A model generated the notes under the pieces. The model was given only the letters and a program-made list of their open reading frames with translations. It did not search any database and had not been told where the DNA came from. DNA of 64,000 nucleotides, taken from assembly GCA_000466585.1 (NCBI GenBank), contig KE993464.1, positions 118,555-182,554 of the forward strand, read 5' to 3'. Positions 1-8,935 of this stretch are shown piece by piece. Numbering within the stretch: position 1 is the stretch's first letter; each line of letters begins with the position of its first letter. The DNA is from Clostridiales bacterium oral taxon 876 str. F0540. GTDB lineage: Bacteria > Bacillota > Clostridia > Clostridiales > Clostridiaceae. A program made the translations under genes and the position numbers.

Positions 1-97
1 AGGAGGTAAAAGTCCTAAATGGACTTTTACGGGCGGACTAACGAGTGGGAACGAGTTGTTTAGGCTGCCCAGTGTTCCGAATGAAAGGAGGAAATCG
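1..97 (+). repeat. Structured leader repeat, copy 1 (upstream of GGDEF-EAL gene)
   Basis: This is one of three loci carrying the same element. It has a 5' AGGAGG (1-6) and stem 1 TAAAAGTCC/GGACTTTTA (7-15, 21-29) around the constant loop TAAAT. Stem 2 starts GGGCGG (31-36) and closes at GGCTGCCC (63-70). The tail is CAGTG followed by the Shine-Dalgarno AAAGGAGG (84-91) of the gene starting at 98. The stems differ in sequence from the copies at 19909-20068 and 51079-51167 but keep pairing. The element reaches the window edge, so its upstream context is unseen. Function is unknown; a translation-coupled regulatory RNA or a small mobile repeat is inferred. Confidence 0.7.
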
Positions 98-2200
98 ATG
101 AATTGCACTAGAAATAATGGCAATTGCAACGGATGGGATATAATAGATAGCAACGCATCAGAAATATATAACAAAGAAAAACTATGTAGGTTTTATGATT
201 CTTTAGTTGAAGGAATAGCTGAAAATGAGGTTATTTGCAACGAAGCTGGACAGGGAATCGATTTTCGTATAATTAGGGTAAATAATAACTTTGGAAAAAT
301 TACAGGGATAGATACTAAGAATATATCTGGAAAAACTTTAAGAGAAATACTGCCTGATATAGAAGAATACTGGATTAAAGAATTAAGCAATGCTGCTTTA
401 AATGGTCTTAGAATACAGATGGAAGAATATTGTAAACCTTTAAAGAAGTATTTTAGGGTCAATGCTTTTAGTATGGAAAAAGGAAGAATTTATGTATTAT
501 TTACTGATGTAACTAAGGATAAAGAGGTTGAAGCTTTATCTGAAAAATATCAATTAATAAAAGAAAATGCAAGAGATACAATATTATTTGTAAGAGAAGA
601 CGGAAAAATTATTGAAGCAAATAAAGCTGCAGTAGAGTCCTATGGATATACTTACGAAGAGCTCTTAACAATGAATATAAGTGATATAAGGTGCAGCGAT
701 TTTGATTGCCTAATTCCAACAGATAATAAGGATGAATTCAGCAAAGGCATACTTTTTGAAACTATTCATAAGAAAAAGGATGGTACAACATTTTATGTTG
801 AAGTAAGCTCAAAGGGTACTTTGTTTAATGGCGAGTATATAGTTGTTGAGATGGTAAGAGATATAACAGATAGGAAACAAACAGAGGAAAGACTTCAGAG
901 GTTAGCTTACTATGACCCAGTTACAGATTTGCCGAATAAAAAATATTTTAGTGAATATATATTGGAGTCTTTAGATAAAGCTAAGCAAAATAATGAGATG
1001 ATAGCTGTTTTATTTATAGATTTGGATAGGTATAAAAAAGTTAATGATACTATGGGACATCTCATTGGAGACAAGCTCTTAAAGGGGGCAGCTGATAGAT
1101 TCAAAGCTCTTGTGAATGAATCTGTTTTTGCAGCAAGGGTTGGGGGAGACGAGTTTATAATTATACAGTCACATATAAAAGGTCCTGATGAAGCAGCTGA
1201 TTTAGCTTACAGAATATTGACATCTATTAAAGAGCCCTTTTATTTTGATGGTGAAGAAATCAGAATAACAACAAGTATAGGTATAAGCTTGTATCCTATG
1301 CATGGTGAAGATGCGTTGACACTTATGAAAAATGCAGATATGTCTATGTACAGAGTTAAAAATAGCGGTAGAAATAATTACGAATTTTATATTCCGGGTA
1401 TAAATAAGGAAGCTTATGAAAGCATTGTTATAGAAAACAGCCTTCATCATGCCTTAGAAAATAATGAATTTATCTTACATTATCAGCCAAAATTCAATGC
1501 ACTTACAGGAAAGATAATAGGTATGGAAGCCTTAATAAGATGGAAAAACCCAAAGCTTGGATTAGTGCCTCCAGGTAAGTTTATAGACTTGGCTGAAGAA
1601 ACAGGACTTATAGTTCCTATAGGTAAATGGGTTTTAAAAAATGCCTGTGAGCATAACAAGTTATGGCAGGAACTAGGTTTTCCACCAATGAGGGTAGCAG
1701 TTAACCTTTCGTTACGTCAATTTGAGGATGGTAATCTTGTTGAAATTGTAAAGAATATACTAAAAGAAACTGAATTAGACCCAAAATATCTTGAACTTGA
1801 AGTTACAGAAACTATGGCTATGAAAAATATGGATTTAATAGTTAAAGCTTTGAGAGAACTAAAGGATATGGGAATTCATATTGCTTTAGATGATTTTGGA
1901 ACAGGTTACTCTTCACTAAAATACTTAAGAAATATTCCTGTAGATACACTTAAGATAGACAGATCTTTTATTAATGATCTTAATAGCAATTCCAGTTATG
2001 TTGCTATTATTGATGCTATTATAGATATTGCTAAAAAGCTAAGTCTTGGAATTATAGCTGAGGGAGTAGAGACACTGGAGCAGAGTAAGTTCCTTGTAGA
2101 AAAGAAATGTTTTGAGATGCAAGGATTTTTATTTAGTAAACCTGTAAGTAAGGATGAATTTGAGAATATGCTTTTAAAATATAATCTTCAAGATAATTAA
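98..2200 (+). CDS. PAS-PAS-GGDEF-EAL cyclic-di-GMP turnover protein
   Basis: A 700-residue signalling protein that probably makes and/or breaks down cyclic di-GMP. I chose the ATG at 98, 6 bases after AAAGGAGG, over an in-frame TTG at 56 that lies inside the leader element. Two PAS-like sensor regions (about residues 20-150 and 155-275) precede a GGDEF domain with intact GGDEF at 349-353 and an EAL domain with EAL at 477-479. LKIDRSF and AEGVET follow in the EAL domain, so both active sites look complete. I see no RxxD inhibitory site just before GGDEF. There is no membrane segment, so it should be cytoplasmic. It is monocistronic and ends at a strong terminator. Which activity dominates cannot be told from the sequence. 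Confidence 0.93.
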   Translation: MNCTRNNGNCNGWDIIDSNASEIYNKEKLCRFYDSLVEGIAENEVICNEAGQGIDFRIIRVNNNFGKITGIDTKNISGKTLREILPDIEEYWIKELSNAALNGLRIQMEEYCKPLKKYFRVNAFSMEKGRIYVLFTDVTKDKEVEALSEKYQLIKENARDTILFVREDGKIIEANKAAVESYGYTYEELLTMNISDIRCSDFDCLIPTDNKDEFSKGILFETIHKKKDGTTFYVEVSSKGTLFNGEYIVVEMVRDITDRKQTEERLQRLAYYDPVTDLPNKKYFSEYILESLDKAKQNNEMIAVLFIDLDRYKKVNDTMGHLIGDKLLKGAADRFKALVNESVFAARVGGDEFIIIQSHIKGPDEAADLAYRILTSIKEPFYFDGEEIRITTSIGISLYPMHGEDALTLMKNADMSMYRVKNSGRNNYEFYIPGINKEAYESIVIENSLHHALENNEFILHYQPKFNALTGKIIGMEALIRWKNPKLGLVPPGKFIDLAEETGLIVPIGKWVLKNACEHNKLWQELGFPPMRVAVNLSLRQFEDGNLVEIVKNILKETELDPKYLELEVTETMAMKNMDLIVKALRELKDMGIHIALDDFGTGYSSLKYLRNIPVDTLKIDRSFINDLNSNSSYVAIIDAIIDIAKKLSLGIIAEGVETLEQSKFLVEKKCFEMQGFLFSKPVSKDEFENMLLKYNLQDN

Positions 2201-2228
2201 AAGGTGCCTAGTCTTAGGCACCTTTTTT
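2201..2228. terminator. Bidirectional terminator between GGDEF-EAL gene and minus-strand pair
   Basis: A perfect 10-bp hairpin, AAGGTGCCTA then GTCT then TAGGCACCTT, is followed by a T run on the plus strand. On the minus strand the stem is followed by TTTTAATT, so it can serve both convergent units. Confidence 0.88.
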
Positions 2229-2412
2229 AAAGTATTCCTTCTGATTTCAGTATAGTTTCAAGCTCTTCAAGTTTTTGAGAAAGATATAAAAACTTTTCTT
2301 TAACCATATCTTTTGAAAGATCGTCATTCTTAAGGCCGTCTTCCATATTTTCAATTGTTTCTAAAGCCTCATCAATGTCTTTTTGAAGTAGTTTTAGTTT
2401 CTCTTCCTGCAT
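2227..2412 (-). CDS. Small coiled-coil protein, unknown function
   Basis: A 61-residue protein read on the minus strand (ATG at 2412, Shine-Dalgarno AAAGGAG 7 bases upstream). It is rich in Glu, Lys, Leu and Ile with heptad-like spacing of hydrophobic residues and no Cys, membrane segment or known motif, so a short helical or coiled-coil protein is likely. It follows the zinc-ribbon gene by 12 bases, so the two are probably co-transcribed, and the stop lies in the shared terminator. I do not recognise the family. Confidence 0.7.
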   Translation of the reverse strand: MQEEKLKLLQKDIDEALETIENMEDGLKNDDLSKDMVKEKFLYLSQKLEELETILKSEGIL

Positions 2413-2424
2413 TAGTATTCTCCT

Positions 2425-2667
2425 TTAGTTTAAATTCTTTCTTAATTTTTTAGATGCTTTATCTTCTATAAAAGGGGCACCGAATTCAAATATTCTTTCA
2501 TGCCCACAGTTTGAACAAATACATGAACATATATCATATGGAATATCATCTATAACTGCAACTTGAATTTCTTCAGTAAGAAAATCTCCACCACATACTT
2601 CACAAGGTGTATGATTTATAACTTTATATTCACTTTCTATATATTTCATTATATCTCTAATGGTCAT
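2425..2667 (-). CDS. Small zinc-ribbon protein (YgiT-like Cys pattern)
   Basis: An 80-residue minus-strand protein. I chose the ATG at 2667 because GGAGG lies 7 bases before it; an ATG at 2688 would lie upstream of that site. Cysteines form a CEVC pair, and about 20 residues later a CSCICSNC cluster, a pattern fitting one or two zinc sites and resembling YgiT/MqsA-type zinc fingers. The C-terminus is basic. It leads a two-gene unit with the coiled-coil gene downstream. No toxin gene is adjacent, so an antitoxin role is not supported. Function is unknown. Confidence 0.72.
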   Translation of the reverse strand: MTIRDIMKYIESEYKVINHTPCEVCGGDFLTEEIQVAVIDDIPYDICSCICSNCGHERIFEFGAPFIEDKASKKLRKNLN

Positions 2668-2766
2668 TAATAAACCTCCAAAATACATATCTTACTAAAT
2701 GTTATCACTATATAAAATTATTTGCAATACTCTATAGTCAATCGTCATATACTTTTAAGAGGTATC

Positions 2767-2871
2767 TATATAGAAAGCATTAAATATCTTCACATTAAGC
2801 TGTACCAAAATATTTAATTTTCAGGGATTTATGGGACTGCTCAATGTGATTAGATATTTGCTTTCTATATA
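2767..2871. repeat. Palindromic ~100-bp element, copy A
   Basis: A long imperfect inverted repeat. The outer arms TATATAGAAAGCA and TGCTTTCTATATA are perfect (13 bp). Inner pairs AATATCT/AGATATT and CACATT/AATGTG follow, around a centre containing TTTTCAGGGATTT. About 65 bases of the middle align with copy B at 12394-12493, with paired substitutions in the arms. Both copies lie between divergently transcribed genes. No T run follows, so it is not a plain terminator. Confidence 0.75.
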
Positions 2872-2903
2872 ATAACAAGTATTTTGAAAGAGGGGCATTA
2901 TAA

Positions 2904-3479
2904 GTGATAAATGTGATTTGGTTTATTATTCTAGTTTTTGGAATAGGCTTTGGCTTATTAACCGGCAGAGGCGATATAGTATCTAAATCAGTTGTAACAT
3001 CAGCCGGTTCTACAGTGGATTTTGTAATTAAGCTTACAGGACTTATGTGTATTTGGTGCGGTGTTATGAAAATTGCTGAGAAAAGCGGACTTACAGAAAA
3101 ATTAGCCAAGCTATTGAGACCAATCTTAAAGCTTGTATTTAAAGATGCGGCAAAAGATGAAAAGGCAATGGGAGCTATAGTTATGAACTTAACTGCTAAT
3201 ATGATGGGGCTATCTAACGCTGCTACACCCTTTGGCATTAAGGCTATGGAAGAAATGGACAGATTAAATAAAGATAAAGGTACTGCGAGCAACGATATGG
3301 CATTATTTCTGGTTCTTAATGCTGCTTGTATTCAATTAGTTCCAACTACTGTATTATCTATTAGAGCCGCCAGCGGTTCTCAAAATCCAGGTGAAATAAT
3401 TATACCAGCAGTAATAGCTACAGCTGTGGCTGCTGTGATGGGAATAATTTTCAGTAAAATATTACAGCGCTATTTCTGA
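2904..3479 (+). CDS. spmA: Spore maturation protein A
   Basis: A 191-residue membrane protein of the SpmA family, which acts with SpmB in spore core dehydration in Bacillus and Clostridium. It starts with GTG at 2904 after GAGGGG. Several hydrophobic segments are visible. The family's gate-like region is present around NLTANMMGLSNAATPFGIKAM. SpmB follows 43 bases later in the usual order, so the two form an operon. The start is one of the few GTG starts here but is well placed for its ribosome site. Confidence 0.95.
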   Translation: MINVIWFIILVFGIGFGLLTGRGDIVSKSVVTSAGSTVDFVIKLTGLMCIWCGVMKIAEKSGLTEKLAKLLRPILKLVFKDAAKDEKAMGAIVMNLTANMMGLSNAATPFGIKAMEEMDRLNKDKGTASNDMALFLVLNAACIQLVPTTVLSIRAASGSQNPGEIIIPAVIATAVAAVMGIIFSKILQRYF

Positions 3480-3522
3480 TTTATAAGAATTACATAAAAA
3501 GTTGAATGGAGAGAAATAAATT

Positions 3523-4101
3523 ATGGGTATGATAGGAATTGACTTTAATAGTGTACTAAGTTATTTAAAAACTATATTTTCTTTTGATTATTTTATAAAA
3601 TCAATAATTGCTATTATCGTTTTGTCAGTAGTAGTTTATGGAAAGATTAAAGGGGTTAAGGTCTATGAATGTTTTGTAGAGGGGGCAAAAGATGGTTTAT
3701 CTATATGTGTTAGAATATTTCCATATCTCTTAGCAATGCTGGTTGCCATTGCAGTATTTAGAGAATCAAAGGCATTAGACTACTTTACAGCTTTAGTCAA
3801 ACCCATTGTTCAATTAATTGGTCTGCCTCCTGAACTTGTACCTTTAGTATTGGTAAAGCCGCTATCTGGCAGTGGGGCATTAGGTGTCTTGTCTGATATT
3901 TTAATTAAGTATGGAGCGGATAGCTATATAGGCAGGTTATCCTCAATTATAATGGGTACAACTGAGACTATATTTTACACTATAACTGTTTACTTTGGGG
4001 CAGTTCACATAAAAAAAATAAGACATACATTGTGGGCTGCAGTTTTAGCAGATATGACAGCTATAATAATGGCTATATTATTAACCAGAGTAATGTTTTA
4101 A
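3523..4101 (+). CDS. spmB: Spore maturation protein B
   Basis: A 192-residue membrane protein, partner of SpmA. It has about five hydrophobic segments and the family signature PLSGSGALG in the middle, the counterpart of the SpmA gate motif. The start ATG at 3523 follows GGAGAG. It is the last gene of the spmAB pair; the ABC transporter operon downstream has its own promoter. Length matches the family. Confidence 0.95.
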   Translation: MGMIGIDFNSVLSYLKTIFSFDYFIKSIIAIIVLSVVVYGKIKGVKVYECFVEGAKDGLSICVRIFPYLLAMLVAIAVFRESKALDYFTALVKPIVQLIGLPPELVPLVLVKPLSGSGALGVLSDILIKYGADSYIGRLSSIIMGTTETIFYTITVYFGAVHIKKIRHTLWAAVLADMTAIIMAILLTRVMF

Positions 4102-4209
4102 AATCGAGATTATTGGAGAAAATTAGAGACAAACATAGATAATGGTATAAAAGTTTGGTAATATACTTAAAAAGGTTATTAAATAACATATAAAGATGAA
4201 ATTAATAAC

Positions 4210-4238
4210 TTGAAATTGCAGTTATATATATATATAAT
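4210..4238 (+). promoter_or_regulatory. SigA-type promoter for the ABC exporter operon
   Basis: TTGAAA (4210-4215), 17 bases, then TATAAT (4233-4238), within a TA-repeat stretch. It lies about 70 bases before the ATP-binding gene. Confidence 0.6.
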
Positions 4239-4308
4239 TATTACATAGTTGTGAATATGTCTATAAGTTATACATATTTCAGCAATATTTTTAAACGGGG
4301 GAAGTTAT

Positions 4309-5034
4309 ATGATAGAGATTAACAATGTAAGTAAAAGCTATAATGGCACAACCAAGGCTGTAGACAGTTTAAACTTGACAATACCTGATGGAGTTATTTT
4401 TGGTTTTCTAGGACCAAATGGTGCAGGGAAAAGTACTACAATTAAAATGATTACCGGTGTGCTTAACCCGGATGGCGGAGACGTAAAAATTAATGGAGTA
4501 AGCATAAAAGATAAGCCTTTAGAAGCTAAAAAGCAGTTTGGATATGTACCTGACAGTCCAGATATGTTCTTGAGATTAAAAGGACTTGAATATTTAAACT
4601 TCATGGCTGATATCTATGACGTTTCAAAGGAAGTGAGAAAAGAGAGAATAGAAAGTTTAGCCAAAAGATTTGAAATGTCAGATGCAATAGGAGATAAAAT
4701 CCAAAGTTATTCTCATGGTATGCGACAAAAGATAGTTCTTATGGGAGCTTTGATTCATGATCCTTCAGTTTGGATATTAGACGAGCCGTTAACCGGTCTT
4801 GATCCAAAAGCATCCTATATATTAAAAGAAATGATGAGAGAACATGTTGATAGTGGCAAAACAGTATTTTTCTCTACGCACGTACTTGAAGTGGCAGAGA
4901 AAATCTGCGACAAAGTTGCTATTATAAATAAAGGAAATATACTGTTTTGCGGCACGTTAGAGGAAATAAGGGAGCACTTTAAAACCAATGAATCACTAGA
5001 AAAAATGTTCTTGGAGCTTACTGAAAATGAGTAA
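4309..5034 (+). CDS. ABC transporter ATP-binding protein
   Basis: A 241-residue ATPase subunit of an ABC exporter. It has Walker A GPNGAGKST at residues 35-43, a signature region SHGMRQ near 135 (a degenerate LSGGQ, common in ABC-2 exporters), and Walker B ending LDEP near 158, followed by a switch His in STHVLEV. Eight bases of overlap with the permease gene show translational coupling. The substrate cannot be told from sequence. Confidence 0.92.
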   Translation: MIEINNVSKSYNGTTKAVDSLNLTIPDGVIFGFLGPNGAGKSTTIKMITGVLNPDGGDVKINGVSIKDKPLEAKKQFGYVPDSPDMFLRLKGLEYLNFMADIYDVSKEVRKERIESLAKRFEMSDAIGDKIQSYSHGMRQKIVLMGALIHDPSVWILDEPLTGLDPKASYILKEMMREHVDSGKTVFFSTHVLEVAEKICDKVAIINKGNILFCGTLEEIREHFKTNESLEKMFLELTENE

Positions 5035-6694
5035 GTTTTTAACATTAACCAAAGTTCTATTTAAAAATGGAGGAGAAGGTTTAGTACAAAAGGATAAGAA
5101 AAAGCTCCCTAAAACTATTGCCCTAATTGTACTTATTATAGTCGCTTTTCTTCCAATGATGGCTTCCTTTGTAGCGATGGCTGCTGCTTCCTACGGTAGC
5201 TTTGCTAAGATGGGTCAAGAAGGCTTAATTTTAGAAATGGGTATTATAGCAGCTTGTTTTATAATATTTGTTTTTGGTATTTTCTATGTTATGAGTACAT
5301 TTTATTTTTCTACAGATGTGGAGAAGCTTTTGCCATTGCCGCTAAAGCCATCTATGATAATAGGATCTAAATTTACAGTAGTTATGCTGTATGAGTATTT
5401 AACTATGCTTGTGTTCTTACTTCCTATTATGGTTACATTTGGAGTAATGAGCAAAGCGGGAATACTTTATTACTTATACATGATAGTAATATTCCTTGCT
5501 ATCCCAGTTGTACCTCTTGTGGTTGCATCTTTGATTAGTATGATTATAATGAGGTTTTTACCTTTTGCTAAAAATAAGGATGCTTTTAGAACTATTGCAG
5601 GTATATTAGGTTTAGGAATAGGTATAGGATGCAATATTGTATTCCAAAAACTCGGATCCAGTACAAAGAATCCGGAACAGTTAGTTCAGCTTATGATGCA
5701 GGGAAATAACTCATTAGTCGGAATGAGTTCAAAGCTTTTCCCAAGTGCCAAGCTTGCCGTTAATGCCATGCTCTATAGCGGTAATCTAAAGGGATTAGTA
5801 AACCTTATGCTCTTTATTGTAGTATCAGTTGCCTTAATTTTAATATTGCTTGTTCTTGGTGAGGCAATATACTTTAAAGGTGCTATCGGTATCTCTGAGG
5901 CTTCATCAAAGAGAAGAAAATTAAGTAAAAGAGAACTTGAAGAAAGTACAGTTCAAAGCTCTTCTATAAAGTCATACACAATAAAGGAGTTAAGAATATT
6001 GTTTAGAACTCCGGCTTACTTTATGAATTGCGTATTGATGAACTTTCTGTTTCCTGTAATCTTCTTGATACCTTTCTTTTCACAGCCTCAAATGATGAGC
6101 GAACTTGGAAAGGTAAGAGATGTGCTTAACAGCAATAGTGTTCCAGGAATAATAATAGGAATAGTTTTTGGATTCATGATGTTTATATCAGTGGCTAATC
6201 CAACTTCAACAACTTCAATATCGAGAGAAGGACAAAATATTTTTGTATGCAAGTACCTTCCTATAAGCTATAAAAAGCAGATAATGGCTAAGGTATTATC
6301 AGGAATTATACTCAATTTTATAGGACTTGGGCTTATGATAATTGTAGCCATGGTAATATTAGTTCCGCCAGTTTATTTGCTAGTTCAAGCTATAATAATA
6401 GCTGTTTTAGTTACTCTGTTTGCTAATTTTATTGGAATTTTGATAGATTTAAATTTTCCTAAATTACAGTGGGATACAGAGCAAAGAGCTGTTAAGCAGA
6501 ATATGAATGTTTTAATATTAATGCTTCTAGGTTTTATAATTGGAGGCATATCCGTTGCTGCTGTTGGAATACTAAAACTTAAGCTATGGACTGCTTTTGG
6601 AGCCTTGGCAGGTATTTATCTGATATTGGATGTACTCCTTTATTGGATTTTAAGCACCGCGGGCGTAAAATTGTTTAGAAAAATTCAGGCATAA
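5027..6694 (+). CDS. ABC exporter permease (large, ABC_tran_2-like)
   Basis: A 555-residue integral membrane protein with about twelve hydrophobic segments in two halves, separated by a charged loop near residues 285-320. It resembles the 'putative ABC exporter' permeases of Firmicutes. It overlaps the ATPase gene by 8 bases, so the two form one exporter. There is no signal for drug, bacteriocin or lipid specificity. It ends at a strong bidirectional terminator. Confidence 0.85.
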   Translation: MSKFLTLTKVLFKNGGEGLVQKDKKKLPKTIALIVLIIVAFLPMMASFVAMAAASYGSFAKMGQEGLILEMGIIAACFIIFVFGIFYVMSTFYFSTDVEKLLPLPLKPSMIIGSKFTVVMLYEYLTMLVFLLPIMVTFGVMSKAGILYYLYMIVIFLAIPVVPLVVASLISMIIMRFLPFAKNKDAFRTIAGILGLGIGIGCNIVFQKLGSSTKNPEQLVQLMMQGNNSLVGMSSKLFPSAKLAVNAMLYSGNLKGLVNLMLFIVVSVALILILLVLGEAIYFKGAIGISEASSKRRKLSKRELEESTVQSSSIKSYTIKELRILFRTPAYFMNCVLMNFLFPVIFLIPFFSQPQMMSELGKVRDVLNSNSVPGIIIGIVFGFMMFISVANPTSTTSISREGQNIFVCKYLPISYKKQIMAKVLSGIILNFIGLGLMIIVAMVILVPPVYLLVQAIIIAVLVTLFANFIGILIDLNFPKLQWDTEQRAVKQNMNVLILMLLGFIIGGISVAAVGILKLKLWTAFGALAGIYLILDVLLYWILSTAGVKLFRKIQA

Positions 6695-6697
6695 AAA

Positions 6698-6738
6698 ATA
6701 AAGCTAATGGCTTAAAGTCATTAGCTTTATTTTTTATT
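6698..6738. terminator. Bidirectional terminator between ABC permease and MATE genes
   Basis: A 12-bp perfect stem ATAAAGCTAATG/CATTAGCTTTAT with a T-rich tail on the plus strand and A-rich flank on the other, between convergent genes. Confidence 0.88.
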
Positions 6739-6740
6739 TT

Positions 6741-8096
6741 TTATATTTTATGGATAAGATTAGATTTTTTAAATCTCCTCTTAAATAAAACCATCAGCAG
6801 CATGCCATCTATAAACCATTGGAGAGTAGTTATCCACCAGACATATATGACAGATATTTTTACTATGTAAATAAAGTAATACATTAACGGAAGTCTTATA
6901 AGCCAGCTTGAAATAAGGGAAACTGCAAAAGGTGTTTTCGTATCTCCGGCACCCTTTAGTGCCCCGCCAAAAATCATAGAAAGCGCCATAAAGGGCTGTT
7001 CTATGGAGGATATCATTAAGCAGATAGAGCCTGTCTTTATAACCTCTATTTCAGAGGTGTTAATAAATGCTTTTATTAATAGATTAGGCATTGTTAAAAA
7101 CAGTATGGAGCATAAACTCATTATTATTACGCCTAAGATAGTACAGGTATAAGCGTATTCTCTTGCACCTTCATAGTTTTCTTCTCCTATCTTATGACCA
7201 ACCAAAGTAGTGGCTGCAACGGCAAAACCCCATCCTGGCATAAAGGATATACCTTCTATTGTAGTAGTTATTTGATTTGCAGCAAAGGCTATAGTTCCTA
7301 AATGCATAATAAAGAACGTGCTTAAAAGTCTGCTTATACTGAAGGAAGCCTCCTGCAGCGAGGAAGGTATAGATAACTTAAGAATTTCCTTAATTTTGCT
7401 TATCTTTAGATTTATTATATATTTTAACCTGATTTTAATTCGAGATTTTTTTAGTGTATATATCAGTAGAAATATAAAACCCGTGATCTGAGATGAAGCA
7501 GTAGCAATAGCCGAGCCTTTTATTCCTAGTTCAGGAAAATGAAGATTTCCAAATATTAAAAGCCAGTCAAGGCCAATATTAACTAGATTTACGATAATAG
7601 AAACTAAAAGAGGTGTTTTCGTATTCCCATAACCTCTTAAAACAGCACTAAGTATATTAGCAAGCATATTAAAGAATATACCAAAAGAAGTTATTCTCAT
7701 AAATAAAACACCAAAGGTTATTACTTCTTCTTTTGCACCTGCAAGATGTAGTATTTCGTCACAGAATAAAAAAGCTGATAATGCTATTAATAAAGCAGTA
7801 ATACCACCTATTAGCAAGCCTAAAGCAGCATATTCCTCAGCTTTATTAATATTTTTAGCACCCATGCTTCTAGCGACTAGAGAAGTTACACCTACTGAAA
7901 TACCGACAGAAATAAAGATTCCTGTGAAGGTAGACATTATTTCTGAGGATAATCCAACTGTACTCACAGCTATATTTCCACCGTACTTTCCTACCATCAT
8001 TGTATCAAATACCCATATCATCATATAAAGTACCATTTCACCTACAGCTGGAAGAGCAAGTGAAAGTACGTTATTAATAGTATCCTTTTTAAGCAT
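6741..8096 (-). CDS. MATE family efflux transporter
   Basis: A 451-residue protein with about twelve membrane segments and the MATE fold signatures: an N-terminal PAVGEMVLY helix and a second-half repeat with GWGFAVAATTLVGHKIG. It probably exports cationic drugs or metabolites in exchange for sodium or protons. Start ATG at 8096 with GGGAGG upstream. It is a single gene convergent with the ABC operon. The short basic C-terminal tail lies in the cytoplasm. Substrate unknown. Confidence 0.92.
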   Translation of the reverse strand: MLKKDTINNVLSLALPAVGEMVLYMMIWVFDTMMVGKYGGNIAVSTVGLSSEIMSTFTGIFISVGISVGVTSLVARSMGAKNINKAEEYAALGLLIGGITALLIALSAFLFCDEILHLAGAKEEVITFGVLFMRITSFGIFFNMLANILSAVLRGYGNTKTPLLVSIIVNLVNIGLDWLLIFGNLHFPELGIKGSAIATASSQITGFIFLLIYTLKKSRIKIRLKYIINLKISKIKEILKLSIPSSLQEASFSISRLLSTFFIMHLGTIAFAANQITTTIEGISFMPGWGFAVAATTLVGHKIGEENYEGAREYAYTCTILGVIIMSLCSILFLTMPNLLIKAFINTSEIEVIKTGSICLMISSIEQPFMALSMIFGGALKGAGDTKTPFAVSLISSWLIRLPLMYYFIYIVKISVIYVWWITTLQWFIDGMLLMVLFKRRFKKSNLIHKI

Positions 8097-8309
8097 ATAA
8101 TCCTCCCAAATACTTAATTTAACTAGCCATAATTAAAATGGTAATATATTCTTGATGATAAAGCAATGTAGAATAATCAGGTACTAATAAATATTGAGTA
8201 AATTTCATCTGATAATTGTAGCAATATATAAAATAATGTTTAAATATGGAATGATATTATGATAATATTATATAAAGTGTTTTTTTAAAGTTTATAAGAG
8301 GTGATCGAT

Positions 8310-8879
8310 ATGCTCGGGTGGAAAGAACTCTACGAACAATGTAGTAATTGTGATAAATGTTCTCTTTCTAAAAATAGAAAAAACATGGTTTTTGGTGAGG
8401 GAAATTTAAGAGCCCCTATTATGTTCATAGGAGAAGCACCGGGAGCAGATGAGGATGAGCAGGGAAAACCCTTTGTAGGAAAGGCTGGTCAGTTGTTGAC
8501 AAAGGGGCTTACAGCTTTAAATTTAATAAGAGATAGAGATTATTATATATGTAATATATGTAAATGCAGGCCGGAGAATAATAGAACTCCTTATGAGGAA
8601 GAAGCAGAGAGCTGCCTGCCTTATTTAAGAAATCAAGTTGCTTTGGTAAAACCTAAAATTATAGTATGTCTTGGTGCAACTGCTATGAAAAACGTAATAA
8701 GCAAGGAATGGAAAATAACAAGAGATAGAGGAAAATGGATTGAGAGAAAAGGGTACTATATGATTGCTACCTTTCATCCGGCAGCTTTATTTAGAGATGA
8801 ATCAAAAAAACAAATGTTTTGGCAGGATTTAAAAAGTATCAGGCAAAAGTACGATGAGCTTCTTAATAAAAATGATTAG
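8310..8879 (+). CDS. Uracil-DNA glycosylase, family 4 (iron-sulfur type)
   Basis: A 189-residue DNA-repair enzyme that removes uracil from DNA. I chose ATG at 8310 because the in-frame GTG at 8301 lies inside the Shine-Dalgarno AGAGGTG. The family 4 signature GEAPGADEDEQGKPFVGKAG is present, as is the late motif HPAAL. Cysteines that would hold the [4Fe-4S] cluster are CSNC near the N-terminus, CNICKC in the middle and a further Cys before LPYL. The cheX gene follows 56 bases later on the same strand. Confidence 0.93.
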   Translation: MLGWKELYEQCSNCDKCSLSKNRKNMVFGEGNLRAPIMFIGEAPGADEDEQGKPFVGKAGQLLTKGLTALNLIRDRDYYICNICKCRPENNRTPYEEEAESCLPYLRNQVALVKPKIIVCLGATAMKNVISKEWKITRDRGKWIERKGYYMIATFHPAALFRDESKKQMFWQDLKSIRQKYDELLNKND

Positions 8880-8935
8880 ATTTGGGGAAAATAACAAAAG
8901 CTATTTGGCAAATTATTATAAGGGGCGGAATAACT

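Noticed and set aside
1..97. Cyclic-di-GMP riboswitch before the GGDEF-EAL gene
   Set aside because: The conserved c-di-GMP-I and -II core motifs are absent, and the same element precedes sufB and fprA.
2425..2667. MqsA/YgiT-type antitoxin
   Set aside because: The Cys spacing is similar, but there is no HTH domain and no toxin gene beside it; only a zinc-ribbon call is justified.
2795..3292. 165-codon open frame on the minus strand across the start of spmA
   Set aside because: It lies opposite spmA, has no proper ribosome site and its sequence is the mirror of a conserved gene. Its start is inside the palindromic element.
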